Shown here piece after piece: positions 22,295 to 30,765 of a stretch of 32,199 nucleotides of DNA. The position numbers were made by a program, and so were the translations under genes. Within the stretch, counting starts at the first letter, position 1, and each line of letters starts with the position of its first letter. This DNA is from an uncultured bacterium. GTDB lineage: Bacteria > Bacillota_I > Bacilli_A > RFN20 > CAG-826. The notes beneath the pieces are model-generated. The model worked only from the letters and a program-made list of their open reading frames with translations. It did not search any database and was not told the DNA's origin. The DNA lies in contig CASFQA010000009.1 of NCBI GenBank assembly GCA_949296775.1, positions 1-32,199 on the forward strand. The letters are read 5' to 3'.

Positions 22295-23038
22295 TTATTT
22301 TCGCAATATCGCCTTGACCGCCAAGAAAGAGGGGATATGCAGCTCTTTTAGCCTCCCCGCCGAATTATAGTCGTCGAAAAGGTCCGCAATTTGGAAAGAA
22401 GCCCGCAGAAGGGCGCTTAATTGCTCCCCGACGGTATGGGAGAATTGGTATCCGTCATCCTCATCGTATTGCTCGGGCTTGGCGATCGGGTCATAGGGCA
22501 ATTCGGTATCGATGTGGACTTGGTCGCGGCTAAGGTAATTGGTGCCGATGTCAAAGCCAATGAGCAAAACCCCGCCGGATTTGAGGACCCGGGCGCATTC
22601 GTTGATGACCGGATCGATGAAGCGGATGTAGCATAATGATACCGGGGCGACGATGAGGTCGAACTCATCGTCGGCAAAAGGCAGCGGCTCGCTGATATCG
22701 CCCTTGACGAGGCGGATGGCGTAGCCTTCGCGTTCAGCCAAGGCTTTATCGGCGTTTAGCTGGGCGGCGGATATATCGATCAGGGTGCATCGGGCTCCAA
22801 GCAAGGAAAGGATGGCCATTTGCTGCCCGCCCCCGGCGGCTAATCCCAGGACCTTCTTCCCGGCTAGCTTTTGGGGCAGCCAGGTTTTCGGGACGGGGAT
22901 GGTCGAGGTGAGGCAAAGCGAATAATCCCCTTGTCTAGCCCGTTGGCATTGCTCGGGATTCAACGGGGTCCCGTATTCCCAGCCCTCCTCGACCCAAGAA
23001 TCGAACATCCGGGCGTTCTGCGATACGTAGTCCTTCAT
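22295..23038 (-). CDS. Class I SAM-dependent methyltransferase
   Basis: This 247-residue protein has the usual motifs: KVLGLAAGGGQQMAILS near residue 60 (motif I), the acidic TLIDISAAQL near 84, GDISEPLPFADDEFDLIVAP near 113 (motif IV) and ARVLKSGGVLLIGF near 149. It resembles the Methyltransf_11 family, close to UbiE-like and small-molecule methyltransferases. The substrate is unknown. Its ATG overlaps the stop of the upstream HAD gene by 4 bases, so the two genes are co-translated from one operon. Confidence 0.9.
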   Translation of the reverse strand: MKDYVSQNARMFDSWVEEGWEYGTPLNPEQCQRARQGDYSLCLTSTIPVPKTWLPQKLAGKKVLGLAAGGGQQMAILSLLGARCTLIDISAAQLNADKALAEREGYAIRLVKGDISEPLPFADDEFDLIVAPVSLCYIRFIDPVINECARVLKSGGVLLIGFDIGTNYLSRDQVHIDTELPYDPIAKPEQYDEDDGYQFSHTVGEQLSALLRASFQIADLFDDYNSAGRLKELHIPSFLAVKAILRK

Positions 23039-23829
23039 TTCTTTACGATCCCGAAGTGGACCAACGCTTTATAAAGCCCGTCGTCTTCGATTGAGTCGGT
23101 GACGTAATAGGCGGCTTGCTTGGCTTCGTCCTTCCCGTTTCCTAAGCAAATGCCGTATTTGACCATCTCGAACATCGGGATGTCATTGAGGTCATCGCCG
23201 AAAGCCATGGCCTCCTCTTTCCTTAGCCTCAAATGGTCGTACATCGTCTTAATGCCTTTGGATTTGACGAATTCATATTGGGTGAGTTCGGTGTTGGTCG
23301 AGAAGAATCGGCGGAATCGGAGGCCATGTTTAAGGGCGAATTGGCTTAATAGGGGATCGCTTTCCTCGCGGCTGAATACTTGGATGGATAGCAATGGCTC
23401 CCCTTTGTACTCCTCGATCGGCCGGGGGAAAGGCTCGTAATAGACTTGGTAGAATTCGTCGACTGAAGACCGCTCGGCTATCTTGATGTAGGTTGAGTAT
23501 TGGCCGAGCAGGTTGTAGCCGAAGCCATGGGCATCCAAGAAAGCGATCAATTCGTTTTTGATCGCCTCGTCGATGAAGTCGGCGTAGATGGTTCGCTCTT
23601 TGGTGAAGCAAGCCCCGCCGTTATGGGTGACGAAGCAATCGAAGGGGATGAGCTCAAAGGTCTTAAGCCTTTCCAGCGCATAGTAGGTCCGGGCGGAATT
23701 GATAACCAGCTTGATCCCTTGCTCGTGGGCTTTGTTAAGACCCTCGACCCCTTTCATGTTGAACGTCCGGGTCTTATGGTCGAAGAGGGTCCAATCGAAA
23801 TCGCAGAAGATGGCATTGATTTTTGGCAT
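23035..23829 (-). CDS. HAD superfamily hydrolase, Cof type
   Basis: This 264-residue phosphatase belongs to the Cof-like IIB subfamily. CDFDWTLFD carries the nucleophile Asp10 and acid/base Asp12, with Trp replacing the usual Gly at the next position. The Ser/Thr motif is VINSARTYYA near residue 40, and motif IV is GDDLNDIPMFE near 218. Targets in this family are sugar phosphates and flavin or cofactor phosphates. I use the ATG at 23829; the longer frame to 23871 lies over the promoter. It leads an operon with the methyltransferase. Confidence 0.9.
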   Translation of the reverse strand: MPKINAIFCDFDWTLFDHKTRTFNMKGVEGLNKAHEQGIKLVINSARTYYALERLKTFELIPFDCFVTHNGGACFTKERTIYADFIDEAIKNELIAFLDAHGFGYNLLGQYSTYIKIAERSSVDEFYQVYYEPFPRPIEEYKGEPLLSIQVFSREESDPLLSQFALKHGLRFRRFFSTNTELTQYEFVKSKGIKTMYDHLRLRKEEAMAFGDDLNDIPMFEMVKYGICLGNGKDEAKQAAYYVTDSIEDDGLYKALVHFGIVKK

Positions 23830-23835
23830 AGGCGA

Positions 23836-23864
23836 AGTATAGCAAGGATGGGGCGACGGATAAA
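23836..23864 (-). promoter_or_regulatory. Promoter of the HAD-methyltransferase operon
   Basis: On the minus strand TTTATC (23859-23864) and TATACT (23836-23841) are 17 bases apart; the -10 box ends 6 bases before the ATG and no Shine-Dalgarno site is present. Confidence 0.55.
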
Positions 23865-23922
23865 CGTCCAACGATCAATTGGATCGGTAACGCGAACGTC
23901 TGGCCTTGCTTCGGCTTTCCCG

Positions 23923-23951
23923 TTGACCTCGTTTTGCTGGACCGATAAACT
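23923..23951 (+). promoter_or_regulatory. Promoter of the 180-residue hypothetical gene
   Basis: TTGACC (23923-23928) and TAAACT (23946-23951) are exactly 17 bases apart. Six bases (TCAGCC) separate the -10 box from ATG, so the mRNA should begin at the start codon. Confidence 0.65.
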
Positions 23952-23957
23952 TCAGCC

Positions 23958-24500
23958 ATGGCATCTCTTTTAATGTTCACTAGAGAAATCCAAAGAAAAG
24001 TGGAAGAGATTTTCGACTGCTTGTCCGGCCTAAAAGGGGCTATGGAAGGTCCCAAATACAAGTACGGGCCTTATGAGAAAATCAAAAAGGTCCGCTTGCG
24101 GGCGGTCAACTTTTTTAAATCCCGACTGAAAGACGATTACGTTTTCGTGAATCATGACCCCAATAAAGCGAGGGTGTCGCAGCTGGCGAATGGGGTTTTC
24201 TGGGTCACTATTCCGGTGATCGCTCAGGCTTTGAAAAGCGTCGACGCCCCGGATTTGCCCTCACATTCCGTCTATATCGGCAGCCTTAGGTCCAATAAGT
24301 ACAAGACCGAAGACTATTATTCGCGGAATGTCGATCTAGCGAAGGCCGGGCCCTATATCCAAGAGGATATCGCCAACGCCGAAAGGTGGATCAAGGACGT
24401 TCTCGATACCAAGCTAACGTTTGGCTCTTATGCCGGAACCCCTTTCGAGGTTCGTCTTGAAGTCGTCACTTATCAGCAAGCCAAGATGAGGGTCGATTAG
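23958..24500 (+). CDS. Hypothetical protein, 180 residues
   Basis: The protein is soluble and has no signal peptide or membrane segment. It starts MASLLMFTREIQRKVEEIFD with an amphipathic helix, has a basic region (KYKYGPYEKIKKVRLRAVNF), then KDDYVFVNHDPNKARVSQLA, VFWVTIPVIAQALK and an ERWIKDVLDTKLTFG stretch near 135. I recognise no family. It is divergent from the HAD gene and stands alone. The start at 23958 fits a leaderless mRNA. Confidence 0.7.
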   Translation: MASLLMFTREIQRKVEEIFDCLSGLKGAMEGPKYKYGPYEKIKKVRLRAVNFFKSRLKDDYVFVNHDPNKARVSQLANGVFWVTIPVIAQALKSVDAPDLPSHSVYIGSLRSNKYKTEDYYSRNVDLAKAGPYIQEDIANAERWIKDVLDTKLTFGSYAGTPFEVRLEVVTYQQAKMRVD

Positions 24501-24633
24501 TCGTCTGCGCCCCTGCGTTTTTCTTTATTGAAAGCGGAATCGCCATCGCCGCGAGTTATCGCTGCTTTCGCCTTCGCCTAGCCGTTTGTCTGTTTTCGCG
24601 TTATAAGCAATCGGGCGGAAGGAACAACAATTA

Positions 24634-24647
24634 TGTAAGCGCTTTCA
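24634..24647 (+). promoter_or_regulatory. cre box (CcpA-binding site)
   Basis: TGTAAGCGCTTTCA matches the Gram-positive catabolite-responsive element consensus TGWAARCGYTWNCW at every position. It lies 8 bases upstream of the -35 box, centred about 50 bases before the predicted start of transcription. In Bacillus, sites at about this distance upstream (ackA, pta) are activated by CcpA. Confidence 0.8.
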
Positions 24648-24655
24648 AGTTTTGC

Positions 24656-24684
24656 TTACCATGGGCGGGGATTGGGCTTAGAAT
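24656..24684 (+). promoter_or_regulatory. Promoter of the Lrp-like / acyl-CoA synthetase operon
   Basis: TTACCA (24656-24661) and TAGAAT (24679-24684) are 17 bases apart, directly downstream of the cre box. A 5' leader of about 20 bases carries GGAGG before the first gene. Confidence 0.6.
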
Positions 24685-24713
24685 GAGGTGAACGAGCGCA
24701 GGAGGAATATATT

Positions 24714-25892
24714 ATGGCTAAGCTTTATAAAGTCGGCACTCCCGAACAGCAGGAGTACCTCCACGACTACAACTTCGCTCCCAAAGGCTATGCCTTTTTC
24801 GAGCCGGGGATCTATGGCAACGACGCCAAGGAATTCGTCGCCTTCAACATCGCCAAGTCGTTCTATCAGGTGTATCCCGAGGTGTTTAACCTGCCTTACA
24901 TCGAGAAGACGACCGGCATCAAAGCCGAGGAGGCCAAGAAACGGCTGAAGCGGCTTTACGACGAGAAGTTCATGATGCTGGTCAAGAACTCCTGCGTCGG
25001 GGTCATGGGGTTCGGGCTTTACTACTGGGTGGTTAAGCTGAAAGAGGGCACGACCGCGGAGCAAAGGAAGGAACTGACCGACTGGTTCCAGGAAAACGAT
25101 CAGATCTGCACCGGCTATATGATGGAGGAAGGTGGGGAGTTCGATTACTATAACGGCAACCACATGCGCAACCTCGACAACCTCATCTACGGGGTGCTCG
25201 ATAAGTTCCGCGGCCGCGACTACATCGAATACGTCCACATCACCCCCGTCCGCCGGCTCATCCGCGAATCGAGCGTCAATCAGTTCGATGCCAAGAAGGA
25301 TTTCCGCCATTACTATTTTACTAAGGAAGCGGTGAAGAAAGCCGTCGGCCTGAAGAGGGGGATGGATGAAAAGGACTTCGCCATCATCGAAGCCATCAAT
25401 AACGCCCCTTCGGTCGGCGATATGTTCGATTATGACGTCTTAGCCCAGCTATCGGGGCTAAACGCCGAGGAGATGAAGCAAGACCTCATCCATATCGTCG
25501 ACGAGACCAAAACCGTCATTCCGATGATTTACCTCGACTACCGGCGTCTAGGCATCAAGCAACGGTTCTTCTTGGTCTCGTTATTCGAGAACACCCAAAG
25601 CTATCGAAGCGAGCAGATCGCCGACGAATTGGCCGAGGACCAGCGCTTCGTCAACTTCTTCGATTTCGGCGATGCCCATCATAACTACATGCTTTCGGTC
25701 TACGACGAATTGACCGACGCCGAGGACATCCGGAGCAAATTGCTGGGCTATGCCGAGGTCAAAGAGGTCAAGGAGGCCTTGTCCCCCCGGCAATTCCGCC
25801 GCTGGACCGCCCGGCTCGACGATGAGAACGGCTTATACGAAGAATGCGTCTTCACCGATGACGTATTGCTCGATCGGAGCGAGGAGAAATAA
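24714..25892 (+). CDS. Tandem Lrp/AsnC-like protein
   Basis: This 392-residue cytosolic protein looks like two Lrp/AsnC units in tandem. The first has a winged helix at about residues 58-95 (LPYIEKTTGIKAEEAKKRLK is its core) followed by a RAM-like ligand domain that ends near YIEYVHITPVRRL. The second begins at DFAIIEAINNAPSVG near 222 with LSGLNAEEMKQDLIHIVDE as its helix pair, then FFLVSLFENTQSYRSEQIAD. It lies 2 bases before the acyl-CoA synthetase gene under a shared promoter and cre box, so it may regulate or sense acyl-CoA metabolism. The assignment rests on pattern and length, not on strong identity. Confidence 0.7.
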   Translation: MAKLYKVGTPEQQEYLHDYNFAPKGYAFFEPGIYGNDAKEFVAFNIAKSFYQVYPEVFNLPYIEKTTGIKAEEAKKRLKRLYDEKFMMLVKNSCVGVMGFGLYYWVVKLKEGTTAEQRKELTDWFQENDQICTGYMMEEGGEFDYYNGNHMRNLDNLIYGVLDKFRGRDYIEYVHITPVRRLIRESSVNQFDAKKDFRHYYFTKEAVKKAVGLKRGMDEKDFAIIEAINNAPSVGDMFDYDVLAQLSGLNAEEMKQDLIHIVDETKTVIPMIYLDYRRLGIKQRFFLVSLFENTQSYRSEQIADELAEDQRFVNFFDFGDAHHNYMLSVYDELTDAEDIRSKLLGYAEVKEVKEALSPRQFRRWTARLDDENGLYEECVFTDDVLLDRSEEK

Positions 25893-25894
25893 CC

Positions 25895-27286
25895 ATGAAA
25901 ATCACTGAAGCCCGTCCTTATGTCGTTAGGAACCTCCCCTACGCGTTAAATCCCCGTTCCATCGCCGTCGTCGGGGCCAGCCGCTATCCCACCAAGGTCG
26001 GCAACAAGGTCGTCTACGAATTGCAGAAGTGGGGGTATAAAGGCAAGATCTACCCGGTCAACCCCCGGGCCGATAAGGTGCTGGGGATCAAAGCCTACCA
26101 CACCCTTTCCGACATCCCCGACGAGATCGACTTGGTATTCGTCGCCGTCCCCGCCCACCTGGTCAACTCCATCGTCCACGAGGCGGTGAAGATCAAAGCC
26201 AAGATGCTCGTCATCGCCACCTCGGCCTTCAAGGAAATCGGCCGGGGCGGGCTGCAAAACGACATCACCGAGTATTGCCGGCAGCACGAACTCCCCCTCA
26301 TCGGGCCGAACCTCGTCGGCATGGGTTCGCCCTATATGCATTTCAACTGCGGCTTCATCCCCTATCTCCCGGTCCCCGGGCCCATCGCCATGATCTCCCA
26401 ATCGGGGGCGAACCTGTTGGCCGCCCTTGGGACCAGCCAAGAGGAGAACCTCGGGATGAGCTTCTTCGTCGGGCTTGGCAACAAAGCCGACGTCGATTTC
26501 TCCGAATTCATCGAATACGCGGAATCCGACCCCCATACCAACGTCCTCTCGATCTACATCGAAGGGCTCGATTCGCCGGAAGCCTTCGTCAACAGCTGCC
26601 GAAAGTGCACCAAGCCAATCGTCGTCATCAAGGTCGGCCGGAGCCAAATCGGGGTCAAGGCCGCCTTCGCCCACACCGCCTCCGAGAACCCGGAGACCGA
26701 TGAATATTACGATAAAATCATCAAAGAGGCCGGGGCCATCCGGGTCACCACCTGGCAGGAGTTCCTCGATGTCTCCTTGGCCTTAGGCTATCAGCCGACC
26801 CTAAAAGGCGACAACGTCGTCATGATCACCAATGGCGGCGGGGCAGGCTTACTTTCCTGCGACCATTTCGAGCGGCTTGGCATGCCTTTGCATGAGCTGA
26901 AGGACATCTCGCCGCTTCTTGAGGCGAGGATAAGGGCCTATATGCCGATGTTCGGCTCGCCGTTAAACCCGGTCGACATCTCCGGCACCGCCTCGGTCAT
27001 CCAATACAAAGGCGCTTTCCAGCAAGCGCTGCGCGACCCCCATGTCCATGGGGTGCTCGGGGCCATCTGCCCGACCGCGGTCACCGATGTCTTAGGCGTC
27101 GCCAAGGCCGCCATCGAGGTTTACGAATCGACTAAAGCCCTCGGCAAGCCCTTCGTCATGATCTGCCAAGGCGGGGCCGAATGCGCCGAGGCCATCAAAC
27201 TGCTTCGCGAGCACGGGATCCCATCCTATAAGACGGCCGAGCAGGCGGTCAACGCCATGGTCGCCCTCCGGAAAGCGGCGAAATAA
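25895..27286 (+). CDS. Acyl-CoA synthetase (ADP-forming) alpha subunit
   Basis: This 463-residue protein has the CoA-binding domain at the N terminus (SIAVVGASRYPTKVGNKVVY is its glycine-rich opening), then two succinyl-CoA ligase-like domains. SQSGANLLAALGTSQEENLG near 168 and FVGLGNKADVDFSEF near 191 are typical. The likely phosphohistidine is His260 in FAHTASENPETDEYY, the place of the SHTG motif, but the usual Gly-Ala-Leu-Ala-Gly is not conserved. Such enzymes convert acetyl-CoA, ADP and phosphate to acetate, CoA and ATP together with an ATP-grasp beta subunit, which is not in this window. GGAGA lies before the ATG. Confidence 0.82.
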   Translation: MKITEARPYVVRNLPYALNPRSIAVVGASRYPTKVGNKVVYELQKWGYKGKIYPVNPRADKVLGIKAYHTLSDIPDEIDLVFVAVPAHLVNSIVHEAVKIKAKMLVIATSAFKEIGRGGLQNDITEYCRQHELPLIGPNLVGMGSPYMHFNCGFIPYLPVPGPIAMISQSGANLLAALGTSQEENLGMSFFVGLGNKADVDFSEFIEYAESDPHTNVLSIYIEGLDSPEAFVNSCRKCTKPIVVIKVGRSQIGVKAAFAHTASENPETDEYYDKIIKEAGAIRVTTWQEFLDVSLALGYQPTLKGDNVVMITNGGGAGLLSCDHFERLGMPLHELKDISPLLEARIRAYMPMFGSPLNPVDISGTASVIQYKGAFQQALRDPHVHGVLGAICPTAVTDVLGVAKAAIEVYESTKALGKPFVMICQGGAECAEAIKLLREHGIPSYKTAEQAVNAMVALRKAAK

Positions 27287-27304
27287 CGTTACTAGCGAAA
27301 AAAA

Positions 27305-27332
27305 GCGGGCTCTTTCGGGCTCGCCTTTAACG
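27305..27332. terminator. Terminator between the convergent synthetase and alpha-glucosidase genes
   Basis: GCGGGCTC (27305-27312), a TTTC loop and GGGCTCGC (27317-27324) form an 8-bp stem with GU pairs on the plus strand. Seven Ts follow on the minus strand, where two pairs become A-C mismatches. Confidence 0.55.
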
Positions 27333-27333
27333 T

Positions 27334-28923
27334 TTATTCATTGAGGAAGACGTAGATTTCATAGGGGCGGAAATCCGGGCTTTCGTCTTGGTAGTTATGC
27401 AGTAGCACCGGCCCATCGATGGTCGGGAGAGGGTAGACGTGGTTGGAGAAGTTGGCGATGACCCGCAGCTTCTTGCCGCCCAATATCCGCGAATAGGCGA
27501 TCCATTCCTCGCGCTCGAGGTAATCGGGAGCGAAGGCCCCGTCGCGGATGAGGTCGCGGAGGCGCCCGTCTTTCCATAAAGCGATGGCCGACCGGTAGAA
27601 ATGCAACACTGAGTCAGGGTCCTTCTCTTCCTCGGCGACCGAATGCCCGGGGTCTTTGCCACCGTCGACCCAAGGCTGGCCGGAGGTGAAGCCATAGCCT
27701 TTTCTTTCGTTCCAACGCATCGGGATCCGGGCGTTGTCGCGGGCGGTTTGGTCTAAGGATAGTTTGGCTTCCGCCTCGCTCATCCCCTTGTCTTGGAGGA
27801 TCTGGTAATGATTGAGGGCCTCGATGTCGCGGAAATCCTTGACCGAGGCAAAGCGCCCGTTGACCATCCCGAGTTCATCCCCTTGGTAGATGAAGGGGGT
27901 TCCCCGGAGGAAGAGGGTCGAGGCGAACATCATCTTGGCCGCTTGGTCCCGATATCGCAAATCGGCGTAGCGGTTGAGGGCGCGGGGCAGGTCGTGGTTA
28001 TTCCAAAATAGGGTGTCCCAGGCTTTGGCTGGGTCGCTATATTGCCGTTGGTAGATAATGTCCCGGTACTCTTTTGGATTGAAGGGGCGGCATTTCCATT
28101 TGCCGAATTCCCGGTCGTGGAAGGCACACCAATCGTTGAAGAGGAAAACCATCGAGAGCTCCTCCCGGGCCGGATCGGTGTATAGGAGGCGGGTGTCGTG
28201 GTCGGCGCACCAGCATTCGCCGATGGCGATGCCGTCGTATTTCCCGAATGTCCGGCGGTTGAGCTCGTGGAGGCGTTCGTGCAGATGCGGACCGTTTTGG
28301 ATGATGTGCCGATCGACTTCCTTCCCGATGTTCTCGATGACGTCGAGCCGGAATCCGTATACCCCTTTCTCCAACCAATAATCGCAGGCTTGGTAAAGGG
28401 CTTCCCGCATTGGCGGATAGTCCCAATTCAAGTCCGGTTGGCCAGGGGCATAAAGATGGAAGTAATAGTCATCGGTCGCTTTATTATATTCCCAAGCCGA
28501 GCCCCCGAAAGTCGCCCCGATGTCGTTGGGGGTCTCGCGCCAAATATAGAAATCGCGGTAGGGGGAGTTTTTGTCTTTGGCCGCTTGCTTGAACCATTCA
28601 TGTTCTTTCGAGGTGTGGTTCAAGACCATGTCCATGATGATCCGGATGCCGTTTTTCTTGGCTTTTTCGATCAATTCGTCCATGTCCTCGTCGCTTCCGA
28701 AAAGCGGGTCGATGTGGTAGTAGTCGGCGATGTCATACCCCATATCCTCCATCGGGGAGGCGAAGACGGGGGAAAGCCAAATGGCGGTGATGCCGAGTTT
28801 CTTTAAGTAAGGGAGTTTGGCGATGATCCCCGGGATATCGCCGATCCCGTCCCCATCGGAGTCCTTAAAGGAACGGGGATAAATCTGATAGATGATGTCG
28901 TCTTGGAAGCGTGGGTGGCTCAT
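27334..28923 (-). CDS. GH13 alpha-glucosidase (oligo-1,6-glucosidase / dextran glucosidase type)
   Basis: This 529-residue cytosolic enzyme belongs to GH13 subfamily 31. The calcium-loop DSDGDGIGD is at residues 21-29, the nucleophile Asp194 lies in GFRLDVIENIG, the acid Glu236 in IAIGECWCA, and His310-Asp311 in WNNHDLPRALNR. QTARDNARIPMRWNE near 400 is a hallmark of oligo-1,6-glucosidase, trehalose-6-phosphate hydrolase and DexB. Val195 after the nucleophile is associated with alpha-1,6 specificity in this group. There is no signal peptide. The start has AGAAGG 8 bases upstream and a TATAAT in the upstream region. Exact substrate is not settled. Confidence 0.92.
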   Translation of the reverse strand: MSHPRFQDDIIYQIYPRSFKDSDGDGIGDIPGIIAKLPYLKKLGITAIWLSPVFASPMEDMGYDIADYYHIDPLFGSDEDMDELIEKAKKNGIRIIMDMVLNHTSKEHEWFKQAAKDKNSPYRDFYIWRETPNDIGATFGGSAWEYNKATDDYYFHLYAPGQPDLNWDYPPMREALYQACDYWLEKGVYGFRLDVIENIGKEVDRHIIQNGPHLHERLHELNRRTFGKYDGIAIGECWCADHDTRLLYTDPAREELSMVFLFNDWCAFHDREFGKWKCRPFNPKEYRDIIYQRQYSDPAKAWDTLFWNNHDLPRALNRYADLRYRDQAAKMMFASTLFLRGTPFIYQGDELGMVNGRFASVKDFRDIEALNHYQILQDKGMSEAEAKLSLDQTARDNARIPMRWNERKGYGFTSGQPWVDGGKDPGHSVAEEEKDPDSVLHFYRSAIALWKDGRLRDLIRDGAFAPDYLEREEWIAYSRILGGKKLRVIANFSNHVYPLPTIDGPVLLHNYQDESPDFRPYEIYVFLNE

Positions 28924-29093
28924 GCATTTTACCTTCTTTCCGGGGGCTATTATATGGAGTGCGGGGCGTGATTGCCATCTCCATCGTGCCCGTTTTCGCT
29001 GTCCTTTATTCGCCGTTTCCCTTAATTGCCCCGCATTTCCCCGCCCATTTGTCGGATATTCGCCTGGCGCTTAATAAACTATGCGCATCTATT

Positions 29094-29122
29094 TTGCCGC
29101 CTCCGAGCTCAGTCAGTACAAT
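29094..29122 (+). promoter_or_regulatory. Promoter of the CoA-disulfide reductase gene
   Basis: TTGCCG (29094-29099) and TACAAT (29117-29122) are 17 bases apart, about 26 bases before the ATG. AAGGAGG follows at the right distance for ribosome binding. Confidence 0.6.
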
Positions 29123-29148
29123 AAAGAGGATCATAAGGAGGCAGCAAT

Positions 29149-30765
29149 ATGCGTTATATCGTCGTTGGGGGCGTGGCCGGCGGGGCCAGTTTCGCTTGTC
29201 GGCTGCGGAGAGAAGATGAAAAGGCCGAGATCGTCATTTACGAGAGAAGCGGTTTCGTTTCCTACGCCAACTGCGGCCTCCCCTATTTCCTTTCCGGGGC
29301 CATCAAGGAGAAAAGCGACCTCATCTTGCAAACCCCGGATTCGCTCGCCCGTCGGTTTAAACTCGAGGTCCACGTCCATTCCGAAGTGACCGCCATCGAT
29401 CCGGGTAAGCACCGAATCGAGGTGAGGAACCTTCTCGATGGGTCAATGAGGGAAGACCATTACGATAAGCTGATCCTTTCCCCGGGAGCCGAGGCCATCT
29501 CGCTTGCGCCGATCTCGGAACGGGTCTATGAGCTTAAGACCGTGGAGGACGCCTATCGGCTCCAGGGATTCCTTAACGCTTATAAACCGAGCAAAGCCAT
29601 CGTCGTGGGCGGGGGCTTCATCGGGGTCGAGACGGCTGAGAACCTCGTTGAGGCCGGATTGAAGGTTACCTTGATCGAAGGGAAGGGCCATTGCTTGGCT
29701 TCTCTTGATGAAGACATGGCCCGTTTCGTCATGAAGGAGATGGAGCGGCGGGGGGTGGAGGTTTTGACCCTCACTAAAGTCCATTCGATTAAACAGACCT
29801 ACGATAAAGTCGAAGTGGCGACCGATAAAGGGGAATATGACGCCGATCTGCTCGTCCAAGCGGTCGGAGTGCGGCCGTCTTCGGCTTTGGCGAAGGAAGC
29901 GGGGCTTGCGCTGGGAATAAGGAATTCCATTAAGGTCGACGCCCATTTCCAAACCAGCGATCCGGATATTTACGCGATCGGGGACGCGACCTCGGTTATT
30001 TCCTCGATCGATGATGAGCCCGCCTATATCGCTTTGGCCGGATTGGCCAATAAGGAGGGAAGGGAGTTGGCCTCGTATTTGGCCCTTGGGCAGGAATTCA
30101 GCGTCAAAGGGATCGCTACCTCGATCCTTAAAGTCTTCGGGCTTTCGGCCGGCTCGACCGGTTTTTCCGAAGAGCAATTGCGCTTAAAAGGCATCGAATA
30201 CGACAAAATATACCTTTCCCCCTATAACCACGCTTCCTATTACCCCGGGGCGACGACGTTGCTATTGAAAGTCCTTTTCAACCATCAAGGCGATATCCTC
30301 GGGGCTCAGGCGGTCGGGGCCAACGGGGTCGATAAACGGATCGACGTTTTGGCGATGGCCATCAAAAACCATCTGGGGTATAAGGCGCTTAAGGAAGCGG
30401 AGCTCGCCTATGCCCCGCCTTTTGGGTCGGCCAAGGATCCGATCAACATGGCGGGGTTCATGATCGAGAATATCCTTACCGGCCGGGTCAAGCAATTTTA
30501 TAAAGAGGATCTGCCCGAAATCGCCGCCGATCCGCATAACCTATTAGTCGACGTGCGGACGGAAAAGGAATTCCTCTCTTTCCATATTCCAGGGGCCATC
30601 AATATCCCAGTCGATGAGCTGCGCGAGCGGATGAACGAGCTCCCCAAAACTCAGCACATCCGCCTTCTTTGCCATAGCGCCATCCGTAGCTACATCGCTT
30701 CCCGGATCCTCACTCAAGCAGGATATACCTGCTCCCACTTAGCCGGCGGCTATGTTTTCTATTGA
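29149..30765 (+). CDS. cdr: CoA-disulfide reductase with C-terminal rhodanese domain
   Basis: This 538-residue flavoprotein should use NAD(P)H to reduce CoA disulfide or polysulfide. FAD binding is at VVGGVAGGASFA (5-16), the redox Cys42 lies in SYANCGLPYFL, the NAD(P) fold is AIVVGGGFIGVETAENLVEA near 154, and the second FAD motif is IYAIGDATS near 277. Active-site Tyr residues typical of CoADR appear in NHASYYPGA near 365. A rhodanese domain begins near 463 (LLVDVRTEKEF) with catalytic Cys508 in CHSAIRS. The fusion matches CoADR-RHD proteins of Firmicutes, which handle sulfane sulfur. The start has GGAGG 7 bases upstream. Confidence 0.9.
   Translation: MRYIVVGGVAGGASFACRLRREDEKAEIVIYERSGFVSYANCGLPYFLSGAIKEKSDLILQTPDSLARRFKLEVHVHSEVTAIDPGKHRIEVRNLLDGSMREDHYDKLILSPGAEAISLAPISERVYELKTVEDAYRLQGFLNAYKPSKAIVVGGGFIGVETAENLVEAGLKVTLIEGKGHCLASLDEDMARFVMKEMERRGVEVLTLTKVHSIKQTYDKVEVATDKGEYDADLLVQAVGVRPSSALAKEAGLALGIRNSIKVDAHFQTSDPDIYAIGDATSVISSIDDEPAYIALAGLANKEGRELASYLALGQEFSVKGIATSILKVFGLSAGSTGFSEEQLRLKGIEYDKIYLSPYNHASYYPGATTLLLKVLFNHQGDILGAQAVGANGVDKRIDVLAMAIKNHLGYKALKEAELAYAPPFGSAKDPINMAGFMIENILTGRVKQFYKEDLPEIAADPHNLLVDVRTEKEFLSFHIPGAINIPVDELRERMNELPKTQHIRLLCHSAIRSYIASRILTQAGYTCSHLAGGYVFY

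Noticed and set aside
23830-23871. Longer N-terminus for the HAD gene (also for DUF1893, ADP-ribosylglycohydrolase, GrpB and the second ABC gene).
   Set aside because: The extra codons lie over promoter boxes or neighbouring genes and do not match the family N-termini.
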